This document shows positions 9,154 through 18,370 of a stretch of 64,000 nucleotides of DNA, piece after piece (position 1 is the first letter of the stretch; every line of letters starts with the position of its first letter). The position numbers and the translations under genes are program-made. Origin of the DNA: Vibrio mimicus (GTDB taxonomy: Bacteria; Pseudomonadota; Gammaproteobacteria; Enterobacterales; Vibrionaceae); contig NZ_CP077426.1 of assembly GCF_019048845.1 (NCBI RefSeq), forward strand, positions 1,597,501-1,661,500, given 5' to 3'. The notes below the pieces were generated by a model that was not told the origin of the DNA, did not search any database, and was given only the letters and a program-made list of their open reading frames with translations.

Positions 9154-10371
9154 GTGAGGCAAGAATGGAAGCGAGCGGTCAGGATGAGATTAGCTCTATT
9201 TTGCGGGCGTTTATGGCTCGCACTGTGTTTGTTTAGTGCTCCGGCATGGGCCAGTCGAGAAGTCTTGCTCGGTATGCTTAAGGAGAATGTCCCTTCGCTC
9301 ACAGGGGTGCCTCAGTATCTTCGTGCGCCGGCGACACAAGGTATTGCAGGGGCGCAATTGGGGATTTTGGACGCGAATCAAGCCGGCAAATTTTTAAAGC
9401 TGCACTATCAGCTTAATGCAGCAAAAGAAGATCAAACGGCACTGGTCAAAACAGCACAACAGATGTGGCAGCAAGGGGTGAGTGTCTTTCTGATTGATGC
9501 TTCTACCCCGACGCTACTTGCGGTGCGCCAAGCCTTGCCCGAAGAAGCCTTGCTGATAAACACCAACAATAGCGCGGATAACCTGCGTGTAACTCTTTGC
9601 CTTGCTAATACACTGCATACTGCCCCGAGCGATAGCATGAAAAGTGATGCGATAGCGCAATGGTTGCGGCAGGAAAAACTGTTGCGCATTTTACTGATTA
9701 GCGGCCAATCCGAGCCGGATCTCGCAATCAAGCAAGCGGTGCTACACAGTATTGAAAAATACGGTTTGAAGCTCATTGACGATAAAACATGGACGTTTGA
9801 TACCGATTTACGGCGTCAAGCCTCAGTGGAAGTGAAGCGTTTTACTCAAAGTAAGGAGTATGACGTGGTATGGGTCAATGATACGCAAAATCTGTTTGGT
9901 CAATATATTGCCTACAATACTTGGTTACCGCGTTTCGTGGTTGGTACTCACGGCCTGCGCGCAGAGGCTTGGCATCGTTCGCTTGAAGAGTGGGCGGCGG
10001 CTCAGTTGCAAGAGCGTTTTTATCGCCAAAATCAACGCTATATGGAAGCGGCAGATTATAACGCTTGGGTGGCGATTCAGGCGGTACATTCTGCACTTCG
10101 CACTCAACCACAACTCTCCGATCGTGAGTTGACGGCTTTTCTTATCGATCCACAATTTGAATTTGCCGCTTATAAAGGACGAGCAGTCAGTTTCCGTGGA
10201 TGGAATGGTCAGCTACGGCAACCGATCCCGCTTTCAACCGAGCAAGCTTTGGTCGCGAGCTTACCCCTTGATGGTTATCTACATCCTATCAATAACTTAG
10301 ACACCTTAGGCACGGATGAGCCAGCCAGTCAGTGCCAATTGGCAACCTCGATAAAAAGGAAAACACCATGA
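9154..10371 (+). CDS. ABC-type substrate-binding protein of PQQ-dependent catabolism (PedA-like)
   Basis: This roughly 400-residue exported protein has a signal peptide after MRLALFCGRLWLALCLFSAPAWAS and a periplasmic binding-protein type I fold (GAQLGILDANQAGKFL, then ISGQSEPDL and VWVNDTQNLFGQYI). This is the family of ABC binding proteins tied to PQQ-dependent alcohol oxidation. The start is uncertain: a GTG at 9154 has no clear ribosome site, and an ATG at 9184 gives a tighter signal peptide. It heads a rightward operon with a beta-propeller protein, ATPase and permease. The transported compound is unknown. Confidence 0.82.
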   Translation: MRQEWKRAVRMRLALFCGRLWLALCLFSAPAWASREVLLGMLKENVPSLTGVPQYLRAPATQGIAGAQLGILDANQAGKFLKLHYQLNAAKEDQTALVKTAQQMWQQGVSVFLIDASTPTLLAVRQALPEEALLINTNNSADNLRVTLCLANTLHTAPSDSMKSDAIAQWLRQEKLLRILLISGQSEPDLAIKQAVLHSIEKYGLKLIDDKTWTFDTDLRRQASVEVKRFTQSKEYDVVWVNDTQNLFGQYIAYNTWLPRFVVGTHGLRAEAWHRSLEEWAAAQLQERFYRQNQRYMEAADYNAWVAIQAVHSALRTQPQLSDRELTAFLIDPQFEFAAYKGRAVSFRGWNGQLRQPIPLSTEQALVASLPLDGYLHPINNLDTLGTDEPASQCQLATSIKRKTP

Positions 10372-11354
10372 ATCAACGACTCAAATTCGTTTTACTTGTG
10401 CTTGCTCTGAGTGTGTCGTTTGCATCGCGAGCCAGTGCAAGAGAAGTGGTTTATATCTCGAATGAAAAAGATGACACCCTCTCTATCTTGGATTTGGCCT
10501 CGTTCACGGTGATCGATACCATCAAATCTGGGGCAAGGCCGCGAGGTATCACGCTAAGCAAGGATGGCAAGCAACTGTATGTGTGTGCCAGTGAGTCGGA
10601 CACGGTACAGGCTTTTAACTTGAACGATGGTAGCCTAGCGTTTGAACTCCCCTCGGGCGAGGATCCCGAACAGTTTGCTCTGCACCCCGATGGTAAAACT
10701 CTGTATGTGGCGAATGAGGATGATGCGCTGTTAACCGTCATCGATATTCCTACGCGAAGTGTCGTTACCCAAATTGATGTTGGGGTTGAGCCGGAAGGTG
10801 TAGGGGTCAGCCCCGATGGGCGTTATGTTATCGTGACATCGGAAACGTCTAACATGGCACATTGGATTGATACTCAAACCAACCAAGTCGTACACAACTC
10901 GTTGGTGGATGAGCGGCCTCGTTATGTTGCCTTCAATGAGGCGGGTGATCGGGTTTGGGTGAGCGCTGAAATCGGCGGCACAGTCAAAGTGCTGGATGTG
11001 GCAACCAAAAAAGAGCTGCACACTCTGGAATTCAGCATTCCAGGTGTCTATGCTCCAAAAATCCAACCCGTTGGCATTCAGCTGACCAAAGATGGCCGCT
11101 ACGCTTTTATTGCGCTAGGCCCAGCTAACCATATTGCTGTAGTCGATCAGCAATCGTTTGAAGTCATTAAGTATTTGCTGGTGGGACGCCGAGTGTGGCA
11201 GATGGCGTTAAATGCAGATCAGCAATGGCTAGTCGCCACTAATGGGGTCAGTGGTGATGTCTCCTTAATTGATGTTAACCAGCTGAAAGTGGTGAAAACC
11301 ACCAAAGTGGGACGATTCCCTTGGGGAGCCGTGGTGACTAAACAAGGAGAGTAA
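10368..11354 (+). CDS. Periplasmic YVTN-type beta-propeller protein of PQQ-dependent catabolism
   Basis: This 328-residue exported protein begins MNQRLKFVLLVLALSVSFASRASA, a signal peptide. It then has repeated blades of the YVTN type (VYISNEKDDTLSILDLAS, LYVANEDDALLTVIDI, HIAVVDQQSFEVIKYL). The ATG at 10368 overlaps the preceding stop in an ATGA and has AAGGA eight bases upstream, so an in-frame start at 10332 is discarded. Members of this family co-occur with PQQ alcohol dehydrogenases and their ABC transporters. A precise function is not established. Confidence 0.88.
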   Translation: MNQRLKFVLLVLALSVSFASRASAREVVYISNEKDDTLSILDLASFTVIDTIKSGARPRGITLSKDGKQLYVCASESDTVQAFNLNDGSLAFELPSGEDPEQFALHPDGKTLYVANEDDALLTVIDIPTRSVVTQIDVGVEPEGVGVSPDGRYVIVTSETSNMAHWIDTQTNQVVHNSLVDERPRYVAFNEAGDRVWVSAEIGGTVKVLDVATKKELHTLEFSIPGVYAPKIQPVGIQLTKDGRYAFIALGPANHIAVVDQQSFEVIKYLLVGRRVWQMALNADQQWLVATNGVSGDVSLIDVNQLKVVKTTKVGRFPWGAVVTKQGE

Positions 11355-11355
11355 G

Positions 11356-12120
11356 ATGCTGTTGCAACTGGAGGATATTTCATATTTTTATGGAAAGCAG
11401 GCAGCGCTTAGCCATATTAATCTAACCATAAAACAAGGCATGAACCTGTTACTTGGCCCAAATGGTGCAGGGAAGAGCACGCTGTTTGCCTTGCTAACCC
11501 TATTACAAAACCCGCACAGCGGAAGTATGGTATTTGATGGTGAGCCACTGGATAAAAACCACCGCAACCTGTTGCGAGAATTTGGTGTGGTTTTCCAGCT
11601 CAGCTCTCTCGATCTCGATTTAACGGTGGAACAAAACTTGATGTATTACGGCCACCTGCATGGACTCAACCAAAAGCAAGTTACCCAAAGGGCACAACCT
11701 TTGTTGGATGCTTTTGCACTGGCCGATTTCCTGAACCGAACCGTTCGAAGCTTGAATATTGGACATCGGCGACGTTTGGAAATTGTACGTGCCTTGATCC
11801 ACCACCCAAAATTACTTTTGCTGGATGAGCCTAGCTCTTCGCTTGATATTCCTGCGCGGGAAGCGCTGAACCACTGTTTGAGAAACTGGATACGCCAACA
11901 TCAGCTCAGCGTATTGTGGTCAACACACCTCATCGAAGATATCGAATCGAGTGATCACATCATCTTACTCCATAAAGGGCGATGCTTTGCCCAAGGTTCT
12001 GCACAGGAACTCTGCATTACGTTACGTTGTGACAATGTGAGTGCCGTATTTCGTAAAATGGTGTCGGGAGCGGAAACGCAGGTCAACATTGGGTTGGGTG
12101 ACTCAAAAATGCCATCGTAG
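11356..12120 (+). CDS. ABC transporter ATP-binding protein (PQQ-catabolism associated)
   Basis: This 254-residue ATPase energises export or import with the permease encoded next. Walker A is GPNGAGKST near residue 36, Walker B is LLLLDEPSS, and the switch His is in LWSTHLIEDI. The signature loop is NIGHRRRLEI, where LSGGQ has become LNIGH, a divergent but seen form in this subfamily. It follows the beta-propeller gene by one base after the stop, so translation is probably coupled. Confidence 0.88.
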   Translation: MLLQLEDISYFYGKQAALSHINLTIKQGMNLLLGPNGAGKSTLFALLTLLQNPHSGSMVFDGEPLDKNHRNLLREFGVVFQLSSLDLDLTVEQNLMYYGHLHGLNQKQVTQRAQPLLDAFALADFLNRTVRSLNIGHRRRLEIVRALIHHPKLLLLDEPSSSLDIPAREALNHCLRNWIRQHQLSVLWSTHLIEDIESSDHIILLHKGRCFAQGSAQELCITLRCDNVSAVFRKMVSGAETQVNIGLGDSKMPS

Positions 12121-12154
12121 TGAGCTGTGAGAGGGAATGAAGTAGGAGTTACGC

Positions 12155-12925
12155 ATGTACACATGGTTGGTGGTGATAAAGGGGATCACTTGGCGTGAGT
12201 GGCAAAAGTTACTCAATCAAAAATCCCGTTTTTTGAGTAGCTTAGTGCGGCCTTTACTGTGGTTTTTTATGTTCTCGGCGGGGTTTCGTTCGACGCTTGG
12301 TCTGTCCATTACCGAACCCTATTCCACTTATATTAACTACGAGGAGTATATGATCCCTGGTTTGTGCGGCATGATTTTGTTGTTTCACAGCATGCAAAGC
12401 GCGCTTTCAATCGTGTATGACCGTGAAATGGGTAGTATGCGAATATTGTTAACCAGTCCGCATCCATTGGGTATGCTGCTGAGCAGCAAGCTAGTTGCCG
12501 TCAGCTTGATCTCACTACTGTTGGTTTTCGTTTTCTTAGTGATAGTGGCATTTTATGGGATCGCGTTTGAGTGGAAGGGGTATGTTTCACTCGCTTTAAT
12601 GTGCTTGGTAGTGGCTTCATTACTGAATGGCATTGGGCTGGTGATAGCAGGGCAGATCAAACAGTTAGAAAACTTTGCGGGTGTCATGAATTTCGTGATT
12701 TTCCCTATGTTTTTTATCTCTTCCGCTCTTTATCCCTTGTGGAAAATTCAGGAATCGAGTTTGCTGCTCTACACTTTGTGTGTCTATAACCCATTTACCT
12801 ATGCCGTTGAATTGCTTAGATTTGCGCTCTATCAGCAATTTAATGGCATGGCATTTATGATTGTGCTGGGGTTAAGTGTGCTATTCAATGTTATGGCGGT
12901 GCGCCGTTTTCGCTATCAAGTCTAG
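12155..12925 (+). CDS. ABC-2 type permease (PedC-like)
   Basis: This 256-residue integral membrane protein with about six hydrophobic segments is of the ABC-2 (drug/polysaccharide export type) family. The EYMIPGLCGMILLF segment and the later FPMFFISSALYPLW helix are typical. TAGGAG precedes the ATG. It ends the rightward operon and pairs with the ATPase 35 bases upstream. The association with PQQ genes is family knowledge; the substrate is unknown. Confidence 0.87.
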   Translation: MYTWLVVIKGITWREWQKLLNQKSRFLSSLVRPLLWFFMFSAGFRSTLGLSITEPYSTYINYEEYMIPGLCGMILLFHSMQSALSIVYDREMGSMRILLTSPHPLGMLLSSKLVAVSLISLLLVFVFLVIVAFYGIAFEWKGYVSLALMCLVVASLLNGIGLVIAGQIKQLENFAGVMNFVIFPMFFISSALYPLWKIQESSLLLYTLCVYNPFTYAVELLRFALYQQFNGMAFMIVLGLSVLFNVMAVRRFRYQV

Positions 12926-12968
12926 CCATGATCAGAGCAGGCAAAATGATGAAGAGCGGAAAAAGAAA

Positions 12969-12986
12969 GCCACCCGAAGGTGGCTA
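12969..12986 (-). terminator. Terminator of the pot genes
   Basis: AGCCACC-cgaa-GGTGGCT forms a stem whose minus-strand reading runs into TTTCTTTTT. It sits 35 bases past the leftward potD stop and 44 bases past the rightward permease stop, so it may serve both genes, more strongly the leftward one. Confidence 0.75.
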
Positions 12987-13020
12987 TTCAATCATTTCAG
13001 TCGTTCGACATTCAAGAAGA

Positions 13021-14058
13021 CTAGTCGTTTACTTTGAGCTTTTGGAAGTATTCATCGTACAGCGCACTCGCCGCACCCACTTCATCTTGCCATTCACCCT
13101 TTTCCATTACGGACTGTGGTGGATAGATGCTTGGATCGTTAGCAAACTCTTTGGGGAGCAAATCGTGTGCAGTCTTAACCGGAGTCGGGTAGCCAATTTC
13201 AAGGGCGATCTTGGCGGCATTCTCTGGACGTAATAAGAAGTCGATCATTTTATGAGCCGCTTCGATATTTTTTGCGCCAGCAGGGATCGAGATGCTATCC
13301 ATCCAGAAAATAGCCCCTTTTTCTGGCCAAATGATCTCAATAGGAGCACCTTCTTGGCGAGCCATATAGGCAGAACCGTTCCATAACATACCGAGAGAGA
13401 CTTCACCTGCGAGGTAAGGATTGGCAGGGAAATCTGAGTTAAACACCAGTACGTTTGGCATGAGCTTTTTCAACTCGCGGTAAGCGGCTTTAATCTCTTT
13501 TGGATTGGTGGTGTTTGGTGAGTAACCTAATTTGCTCAACGCAATGTGGAAGACTTCGCGTGAGTCATCCATCAACATTAGCTGACCGGCCCACTTAGGA
13601 TCCCAAAGGTCCCCCCAGTTCTTGAGCGATTTTTTATCGAGCATGTCGGTGTTGATGCCGATGCCCGTAGCCCCCCAAATATAAGGAATGGAATATTTAT
13701 TGCCCGGATCAAAAGGCTTGTTTAGATAGTTGGGATCCAAGTCTTTGAAGTGAGAAAGTTTTGAATGGTCAATCTCTTGCAGCATGCCTTCTTTGCGCAT
13801 CTTAGAGACAAAGTAAGTAGAAGGAACGACAAGGTCATAACCCGCACCTTGCGTTTTGAGCTTGGCATACATGCTTTCGTTGGATTCATAGGTGGAGTAG
13901 ATCACCTTGATTCCGGTTTCTTTGGTAAAGTCTTCTAGGACTTCGCTCGGGATATATTCAGACCAGTTGTAGAAATAGAGTTCTTGGTCTTTAGCCATTG
14001 CATTGGTGGTGAACAATGCTGCTGCGCACAGAGCACTCGCAAACAGTTTATTTTTCAT
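13021..14058 (-). CDS. potD: Spermidine/putrescine-binding protein PotD (copy downstream)
   Basis: This 345-residue periplasmic binding protein of the polyamine ABC importer has a signal peptide MKNKLFASALCAAALFTTNAMA and then LYFYNWSEYIP, the PotD N-terminal strand with ligand-stacking aromatics. Typical segments VVPSTYFVSKMRKEGML and LLRPENAAKIALEIGYPTP follow. It is a paralogue of the protein encoded next upstream and differs throughout, so the duplication is old. In V. cholerae the two PotD proteins differ in their contribution to spermidine uptake. A hairpin separates the two genes. Confidence 0.95.
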   Translation of the reverse strand: MKNKLFASALCAAALFTTNAMAKDQELYFYNWSEYIPSEVLEDFTKETGIKVIYSTYESNESMYAKLKTQGAGYDLVVPSTYFVSKMRKEGMLQEIDHSKLSHFKDLDPNYLNKPFDPGNKYSIPYIWGATGIGINTDMLDKKSLKNWGDLWDPKWAGQLMLMDDSREVFHIALSKLGYSPNTTNPKEIKAAYRELKKLMPNVLVFNSDFPANPYLAGEVSLGMLWNGSAYMARQEGAPIEIIWPEKGAIFWMDSISIPAGAKNIEAAHKMIDFLLRPENAAKIALEIGYPTPVKTAHDLLPKEFANDPSIYPPQSVMEKGEWQDEVGAASALYDEYFQKLKVND

Positions 14059-14126
14059 TACGTTCCCATAGTGTATAGAAAGAACCTAACTAGGCGATGG
14101 AGGGGGAGTATAACAAGATAAAAAAA

Positions 14127-14150
14127 AATAGGCAGCAGATGCTGCCTATT
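14127..14150 (-). terminator. Hairpin between the two potD genes
   Basis: AATAGGCAGC-agat-GCTGCCTATT is followed on the minus strand by a run of eight T. It would end or attenuate transcription after the upstream potD, so the last potD probably has separate or reduced expression. Confidence 0.85.
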
Positions 14151-14168
14151 TGATGCTTTTGTGCGACT

Positions 14169-15200
14169 TTATTGGCCAGCTTTCAACTTCATGAAGTAAT
14201 CTTCATACTTCACAGTCTTGTCGCCAACCGCAGATTGCCACTCAACACGATCCAAATCTTCTTGAGATGGGAACAGTGGAGCCACATCTTTAAATTTGTC
14301 GTTTGAGGATTTAACACCAGTCAGATAACCAGTATCACGTGAAATTTGCTCTGCAATTTCAGGGCGCAACAAGAAGTCAATCATCTTGTGTGCAGCATCA
14401 ACGTTTTTCGCACCAGAAGAGATGGCGAAGTTATCAACCCAGCCGATACCGCCTTCTTTCGGGAATACCAACTTGATTGGTAAACCTTCTTTTTGCGCAG
14501 CAGCCGCAGAACCATTCCACAGCATACCTAAGCCAACTTCACCAGAAAGGTAAGGAGCAGCAGGGTTATCTGAGTTGAAAACCAATACGTTAGGCATCAG
14601 TTTTTGCAGTTCAGCATAGGCTTCATCGATCTGTTTGTCGTCTGTTGAGTTACCAGAGTAACCCAGCTTACGCAGAGCGATGTGGAACACTTCTCGTGTA
14701 TCATCCATCAACATCAGTTGACCTTTAAGCTCTGGCTTCCACAGGTCGCCCCAGCTTTGGAAGTCATTAGGATCATACATATCCGTGTTTACTGCTAAAC
14801 CCGTGATAGCAATAACGTGTGGGATTGAGTAGTCGTTATTTGGATCAAAAGGCTTGTCTAGGTAATTAGAATCAAGATTGTTGAAGTTACTGAGCTTCGA
14901 TTTATCAATCTTTTGCAGCATGCCTTCATCACGCATTTTTGCCACGAAGTAGGTAGATGGAACTACCAGGTCATAACCTTCATTGTGCGTTTTGAGCTTT
15001 GCATACAAAGTTTCATTTGACTCATAAGTAGAGTAAATAACTTTGATTCCAGTTTCCTTGGTAAATTGTTCTAGGATACCGCTATTGATATACGGACCCC
15101 AGTTCATGAACACAAGTTCCTTATCTTCCGCTGCCGCTGTACCAGACAACAGAGAAAGCGCACATGCGCTACCTGCTAAAAAAGTAGCCAGTTTTTTCAT
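14169..15200 (-). CDS. potD: Spermidine/putrescine-binding protein PotD (copy upstream)
   Basis: This 343-residue periplasmic polyamine-binding protein has a signal peptide MKKLATFLAGSACALSLLSG ending near AAA, then LVFMNWGPYINSGILEQF and VVPSTYFVAKMRDEGMLQ. Translation is open back to 15269, but TTTGGAGC before the ATG at 15200 and the clean signal peptide set the start. It follows potABC across a hairpin at 15249-15276. Two binding proteins share one membrane complex here, suggesting different affinities or ligands. Confidence 0.95.
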   Translation of the reverse strand: MKKLATFLAGSACALSLLSGTAAAEDKELVFMNWGPYINSGILEQFTKETGIKVIYSTYESNETLYAKLKTHNEGYDLVVPSTYFVAKMRDEGMLQKIDKSKLSNFNNLDSNYLDKPFDPNNDYSIPHVIAITGLAVNTDMYDPNDFQSWGDLWKPELKGQLMLMDDTREVFHIALRKLGYSGNSTDDKQIDEAYAELQKLMPNVLVFNSDNPAAPYLSGEVGLGMLWNGSAAAAQKEGLPIKLVFPKEGGIGWVDNFAISSGAKNVDAAHKMIDFLLRPEIAEQISRDTGYLTGVKSSNDKFKDVAPLFPSQEDLDRVEWQSAVGDKTVKYEDYFMKLKAGQ

Positions 15201-15248
15201 CGACGTTAGCTCCAAACTAAACGTTGCCCTTATGGGCGTTGCAAAGAA

Positions 15249-15276
15249 AAACAGAATGACTTCCGTCATTCTGTTT
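15249..15276 (-). terminator. Hairpin between potC and potD
   Basis: AAACAGAATGAC-ttcc-GTCATTCTGTTT is a 12-bp perfect stem with a short T-run on the minus strand. It may attenuate readthrough or stabilise the potD message; a binding protein is normally needed in excess over the permease. Confidence 0.65.
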
Positions 15277-15302
15277 CGCGTGTTTCCAAACGGACGTGGA
15301 TT

Positions 15303-16073
15303 CTACTTCATTTTTTCTCTTGCTAACAACTGTGAAGTAATAACAAGAGCCAATGAAACTACCAACATCACCGTTGCCAGTGCGTTGACCTCTGGTGAAA
15401 TACCTACTTTAACCATTGAGTAAATTTTCAATGGTAGAATTTCATAAGTTGGACCAGTGACAAACGAACTGATAATCACGTCATCCAGCGATAGGGTAAA
15501 GCTGAGTAACCAGCCAGCTGCTACCGCTGGTTTTGCCAGAGGCAGAATGATCTTTTTCAGTATAACCCATTCTCCGGCACCAAGATCTTTTGCTGCTTCC
15601 AACATTTTCACATCAAAGCCATTGAGGCGGCTATAAACCGTCACAACCACGAAGGGTAGACAGAAGGTAATGTGTGCAATCAGCAGAGTAAAGAAGCCTA
15701 GTTTTGCTCCCATTACTAGGAATAGTGCAAGCAGCGAAATGGCCATCACGATGTCAGGTGACATCATCACCACAAACAGCATACCGCTCACCACTTTCTT
15801 GCCTTTAAACTGATAACGGAAGAGGGCAACCGCAGTCAAACTGCCAATCAGTGTCGCAGCAGTAGCAGAAAACACTGCGACATTGATGGAGTGCCAAGCC
15901 GCTTGCATTAAGCTGTCGTTATTCATTAGCGCGTGGTACCACTTGGTGGTAAAACCACCCCATTTGATACCAAACTTGTTTTCGTTAAATGAGTTTGCAA
16001 TTAGGACAATAATTGGTAGGTACAAAAATAAGTACACCAAACTCATAAAGCTAAATCTAATTGAACGTCCCAT
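15303..16073 (-). CDS. potC: Spermidine/putrescine ABC permease PotC
   Basis: This 256-residue inner-membrane permease has six helices and the cytoplasmic EAA loop (LEAAKDLGAGEWVILKKIILP) that docks on PotA. It starts with [24 protein letters not shown]. The ATG at 16073 overlaps the potB stop by one base, as in coupled operons. Confidence 0.95.
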   Translation of the reverse strand: MGRSIRFSFMSLVYLFLYLPIIVLIANSFNENKFGIKWGGFTTKWYHALMNNDSLMQAAWHSINVAVFSATAATLIGSLTAVALFRYQFKGKKVVSGMLFVVMMSPDIVMAISLLALFLVMGAKLGFFTLLIAHITFCLPFVVVTVYSRLNGFDVKMLEAAKDLGAGEWVILKKIILPLAKPAVAAGWLLSFTLSLDDVIISSFVTGPTYEILPLKIYSMVKVGISPEVNALATVMLVVSLALVITSQLLAREKMK

Positions 16074-16933
16074 TAGTCTAGCTCCACCTTCTTATTCAAG
16101 AGTTTACCTGCACGATAGTAAGCGTACAGCATGATCGCCATGGCCAGAGTCAGTGCAATACTGGTTGCGGCACCAAATGGCCAGTCACGAGCATTAAGCA
16201 CTTGGCTCTTAATCACGTTACCGATCAATAGGTTTTTCGCACCACCAAGCAAGTCAGCAATGTAGAACATGCCGAGGGCAGGGAGCAGAACCAGTAAACA
16301 ACCACCAATAATGCCAGGCATAGTCAGAGGTAAAATTACGCGAACCAAGGTTTGAAACTTGTTAGCACCCAGATCGCGCGCCGCTTCAATATAAGTGCCA
16401 TCCAATTTCTCGATAGCCGAATAGAGCGGAAGGATCATAAATGGCAACAAAATGTAAACCAGACCAATCATGACGGCTGTTTCGGTAAACATGATGCGCA
16501 ATGGGGCATCAATCAAACCAAGCGACATCAGTGCTTGGTTCAGGATACCTTGCGTACCGAGTACAATTTTCAAACCATAGGTGCGAATTAGTGAATTGGT
16601 CCAGAAAGGAACAATGATCAAAAAAAGCATAAATGGACGCCATTTTTCAGGCATTTTGGCCACAATGTACGCAAATGGGTAGCCAATCACGAGGCAGATC
16701 AAGGTTGCAACAATCGCCATATAGAACGAGTGCAGCATCACTTTGCCGTATAACGGATCAAGCAGACGCGTATAGTTTTCAAAAGTGAAAACAAACTTAA
16801 TCAGGTTTGCTTCGTCACGAGTCAGAAAACTAGTACCAATAATCATCAGGTTAGGGAATAGCACAAACAGCACTAACCACCCCACGATTAAGGTAATAAT
16901 CGCGTTTTGTAGATTAAGCTTTTTGCTCATCAT
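16073..16933 (-). CDS. potB: Spermidine/putrescine ABC permease PotB
   Basis: This 286-residue inner-membrane permease with six helices carries the EAA loop [22 protein letters not shown], which couples to the ATPase PotA. The start overlaps the end of potA by 20 bases. Two adjacent ATGs (16933 and 16930) are possible. It belongs to the potABCD import operon on the minus strand. Confidence 0.95.
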   Translation of the reverse strand: MMSKKLNLQNAIITLIVGWLVLFVLFPNLMIIGTSFLTRDEANLIKFVFTFENYTRLLDPLYGKVMLHSFYMAIVATLICLVIGYPFAYIVAKMPEKWRPFMLFLIIVPFWTNSLIRTYGLKIVLGTQGILNQALMSLGLIDAPLRIMFTETAVMIGLVYILLPFMILPLYSAIEKLDGTYIEAARDLGANKFQTLVRVILPLTMPGIIGGCLLVLLPALGMFYIADLLGGAKNLLIGNVIKSQVLNARDWPFGAATSIALTLAMAIMLYAYYRAGKLLNKKVELD

Positions 16934-18047
16934 TGAGTACTACCTCCCAGCTTTCAACCCAAGTGATGGCAACCTTCTGCCCGATAGAGTGATCCACATC
17001 AGGATCATCTTCGTTGAAGAATTCGCTAACCATCACACACATACCGGATTCCAGTTCTACCACTGATTCCAGAGTCATGCCTTTGTAGGTACGGTCAGTC
17101 ACATGACCCACAATGCCTTTTTCTTCTGACTCTTTGATTTCTTCGATACGTAAGTCTTCAGGACGGAGGAGCACTTGCAGCTTGTCACCAGCCTTCACTT
17201 CATCTTCATAGTAAACAATCGACTCGATACCTTCGATGTCAACGCGGATGCGTTTTTCGTCGATACGATCGATAGTCGTTGCTTGGAAGACGTTGATTTC
17301 GCCGATAAAACGAGCCACAAAGAGATTTTTTGGGTCTTCGTAGATTTCACGAGGAGAGCCGTCTTGTTCAATTTTGCCTGAACGCATAACGATGATGCGA
17401 TCTGACATAGACAGTGCTTCTTCTTGATCGTGAGTAACGAAGATAAAGGTAATGCCTAATTGACGTTGTAGCTGTTTGAGCTCGCTCTGCATTTGTTTAC
17501 GCAATTTGTAATCCAAAGCGGAGAGCGATTCGTCAAGTAGCAGTACTTTAGGTTTGTTAACCACTGCGCGCGCAATAGCGATACGCTGCTGCTGGCCACC
17601 AGAAAGTTGATGCGGTTTACGCTGTGCCATTTCGGCAAGGCGCACCATGCGTAGTGCTTCCATAACACGAGGTTCGATTTCGCTGTTTGGTACTTTTTGC
17701 ATACGCAGGCCAAAAGCAACGTTTTCGAACACAGTCATGTGAGGGAAGAGAGCATAGCTTTGGAAGACCGTATTGACGTGTCGTTGTTCAGCAGGAACTA
17801 GAGTAACGTCTTGATCATCTAGCAGAATCTGACCTTGATCTGCAGTTTCAAAACCGGCAATCATTCTTAATACAGTTGTCTTGCCACAGCCTGATGGGCC
17901 TAGGATAGTTAAGAATTCACCGTGATTCACATCAAGATTGAGGTTACCAATGATTTCCTTACCATCGAAACTTTTGCTAATGCCAGATAAACGAATGACT
18001 GGCTTTCCTACTGAATGTTGTTCGTTCAACGTCTGTATTTCTCCCAC
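16914..18047 (-). CDS. potA: Spermidine/putrescine ABC transporter ATPase PotA
   Basis: This 377-residue ATPase drives polyamine import. Walker A is GPSGCGKTT near residue 52, the signature is LSGGQQQR, Walker B is [12 protein letters not shown] and the switch His is in FVTHDQEEA. The C-terminal 130 residues form the TOBE/OB regulatory region ([12 protein letters not shown]). DESLSALD is the PotA-type variation of the usual DEPLSALD. It is the first gene of the operon; the promoter should be in the 323-base gap upstream. Confidence 0.96.
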   Translation of the reverse strand: MGEIQTLNEQHSVGKPVIRLSGISKSFDGKEIIGNLNLDVNHGEFLTILGPSGCGKTTVLRMIAGFETADQGQILLDDQDVTLVPAEQRHVNTVFQSYALFPHMTVFENVAFGLRMQKVPNSEIEPRVMEALRMVRLAEMAQRKPHQLSGGQQQRIAIARAVVNKPKVLLLDESLSALDYKLRKQMQSELKQLQRQLGITFIFVTHDQEEALSMSDRIIVMRSGKIEQDGSPREIYEDPKNLFVARFIGEINVFQATTIDRIDEKRIRVDIEGIESIVYYEDEVKAGDKLQVLLRPEDLRIEEIKESEEKGIVGHVTDRTYKGMTLESVVELESGMCVMVSEFFNEDDPDVDHSIGQKVAITWVESWEVVLNDEQKA

Positions 18048-18370
18048 CTCGGCCTGTAGACAATTCTACTTGTTGGACCTGTAGTTAAACAAAAATAAGG
18101 GGCGCATCATAAACACCAAGAGCACGATTTCAAAGTCTTTTTCTTACCTTGAAACATAAAAATTTTTGCCAGTTTTATTCTATTTTGTCTAGCATGCTGA
18201 TTTTGCTTAACTCTTAATGCTATCAAGCGGTTAATTATCAATCATATCGACAATAATGCAAGACAGATTGGTAATCAGATTTTAGCCTGAGCTGCATTTC
18301 AGTATAATGAACACAATTTTCATGTCGAAGCGTGACGTTATCCGCGCATTTGACCGAACTAAGGCATTTT
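18048..18370. other. Divergent intergenic region, potA | membrane protein gene
   Basis: This AT-rich 323-base gap lies between two divergent genes. A good -10 hexamer TATAAT stands at 18303-18308 for the rightward gene with only a weak -35 upstream. No RNA gene, repeat or clear operator is seen. The potA promoter must lie here too but I cannot place it. Confidence 0.5.
18303..18308 (+). promoter_or_regulatory. Candidate -10 box of the rightward operon
   Basis: A perfect TATAAT lies 63 bases before the ATG at 18371. The matching -35 position reads TTTTAG, which is poor, so an activator may be required. Confidence 0.45.

Noticed and set aside
13021..15200. The two potD genes as a recent duplication
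   Set aside because: They differ throughout their length, so the duplication is old and is a normal V. cholerae feature.
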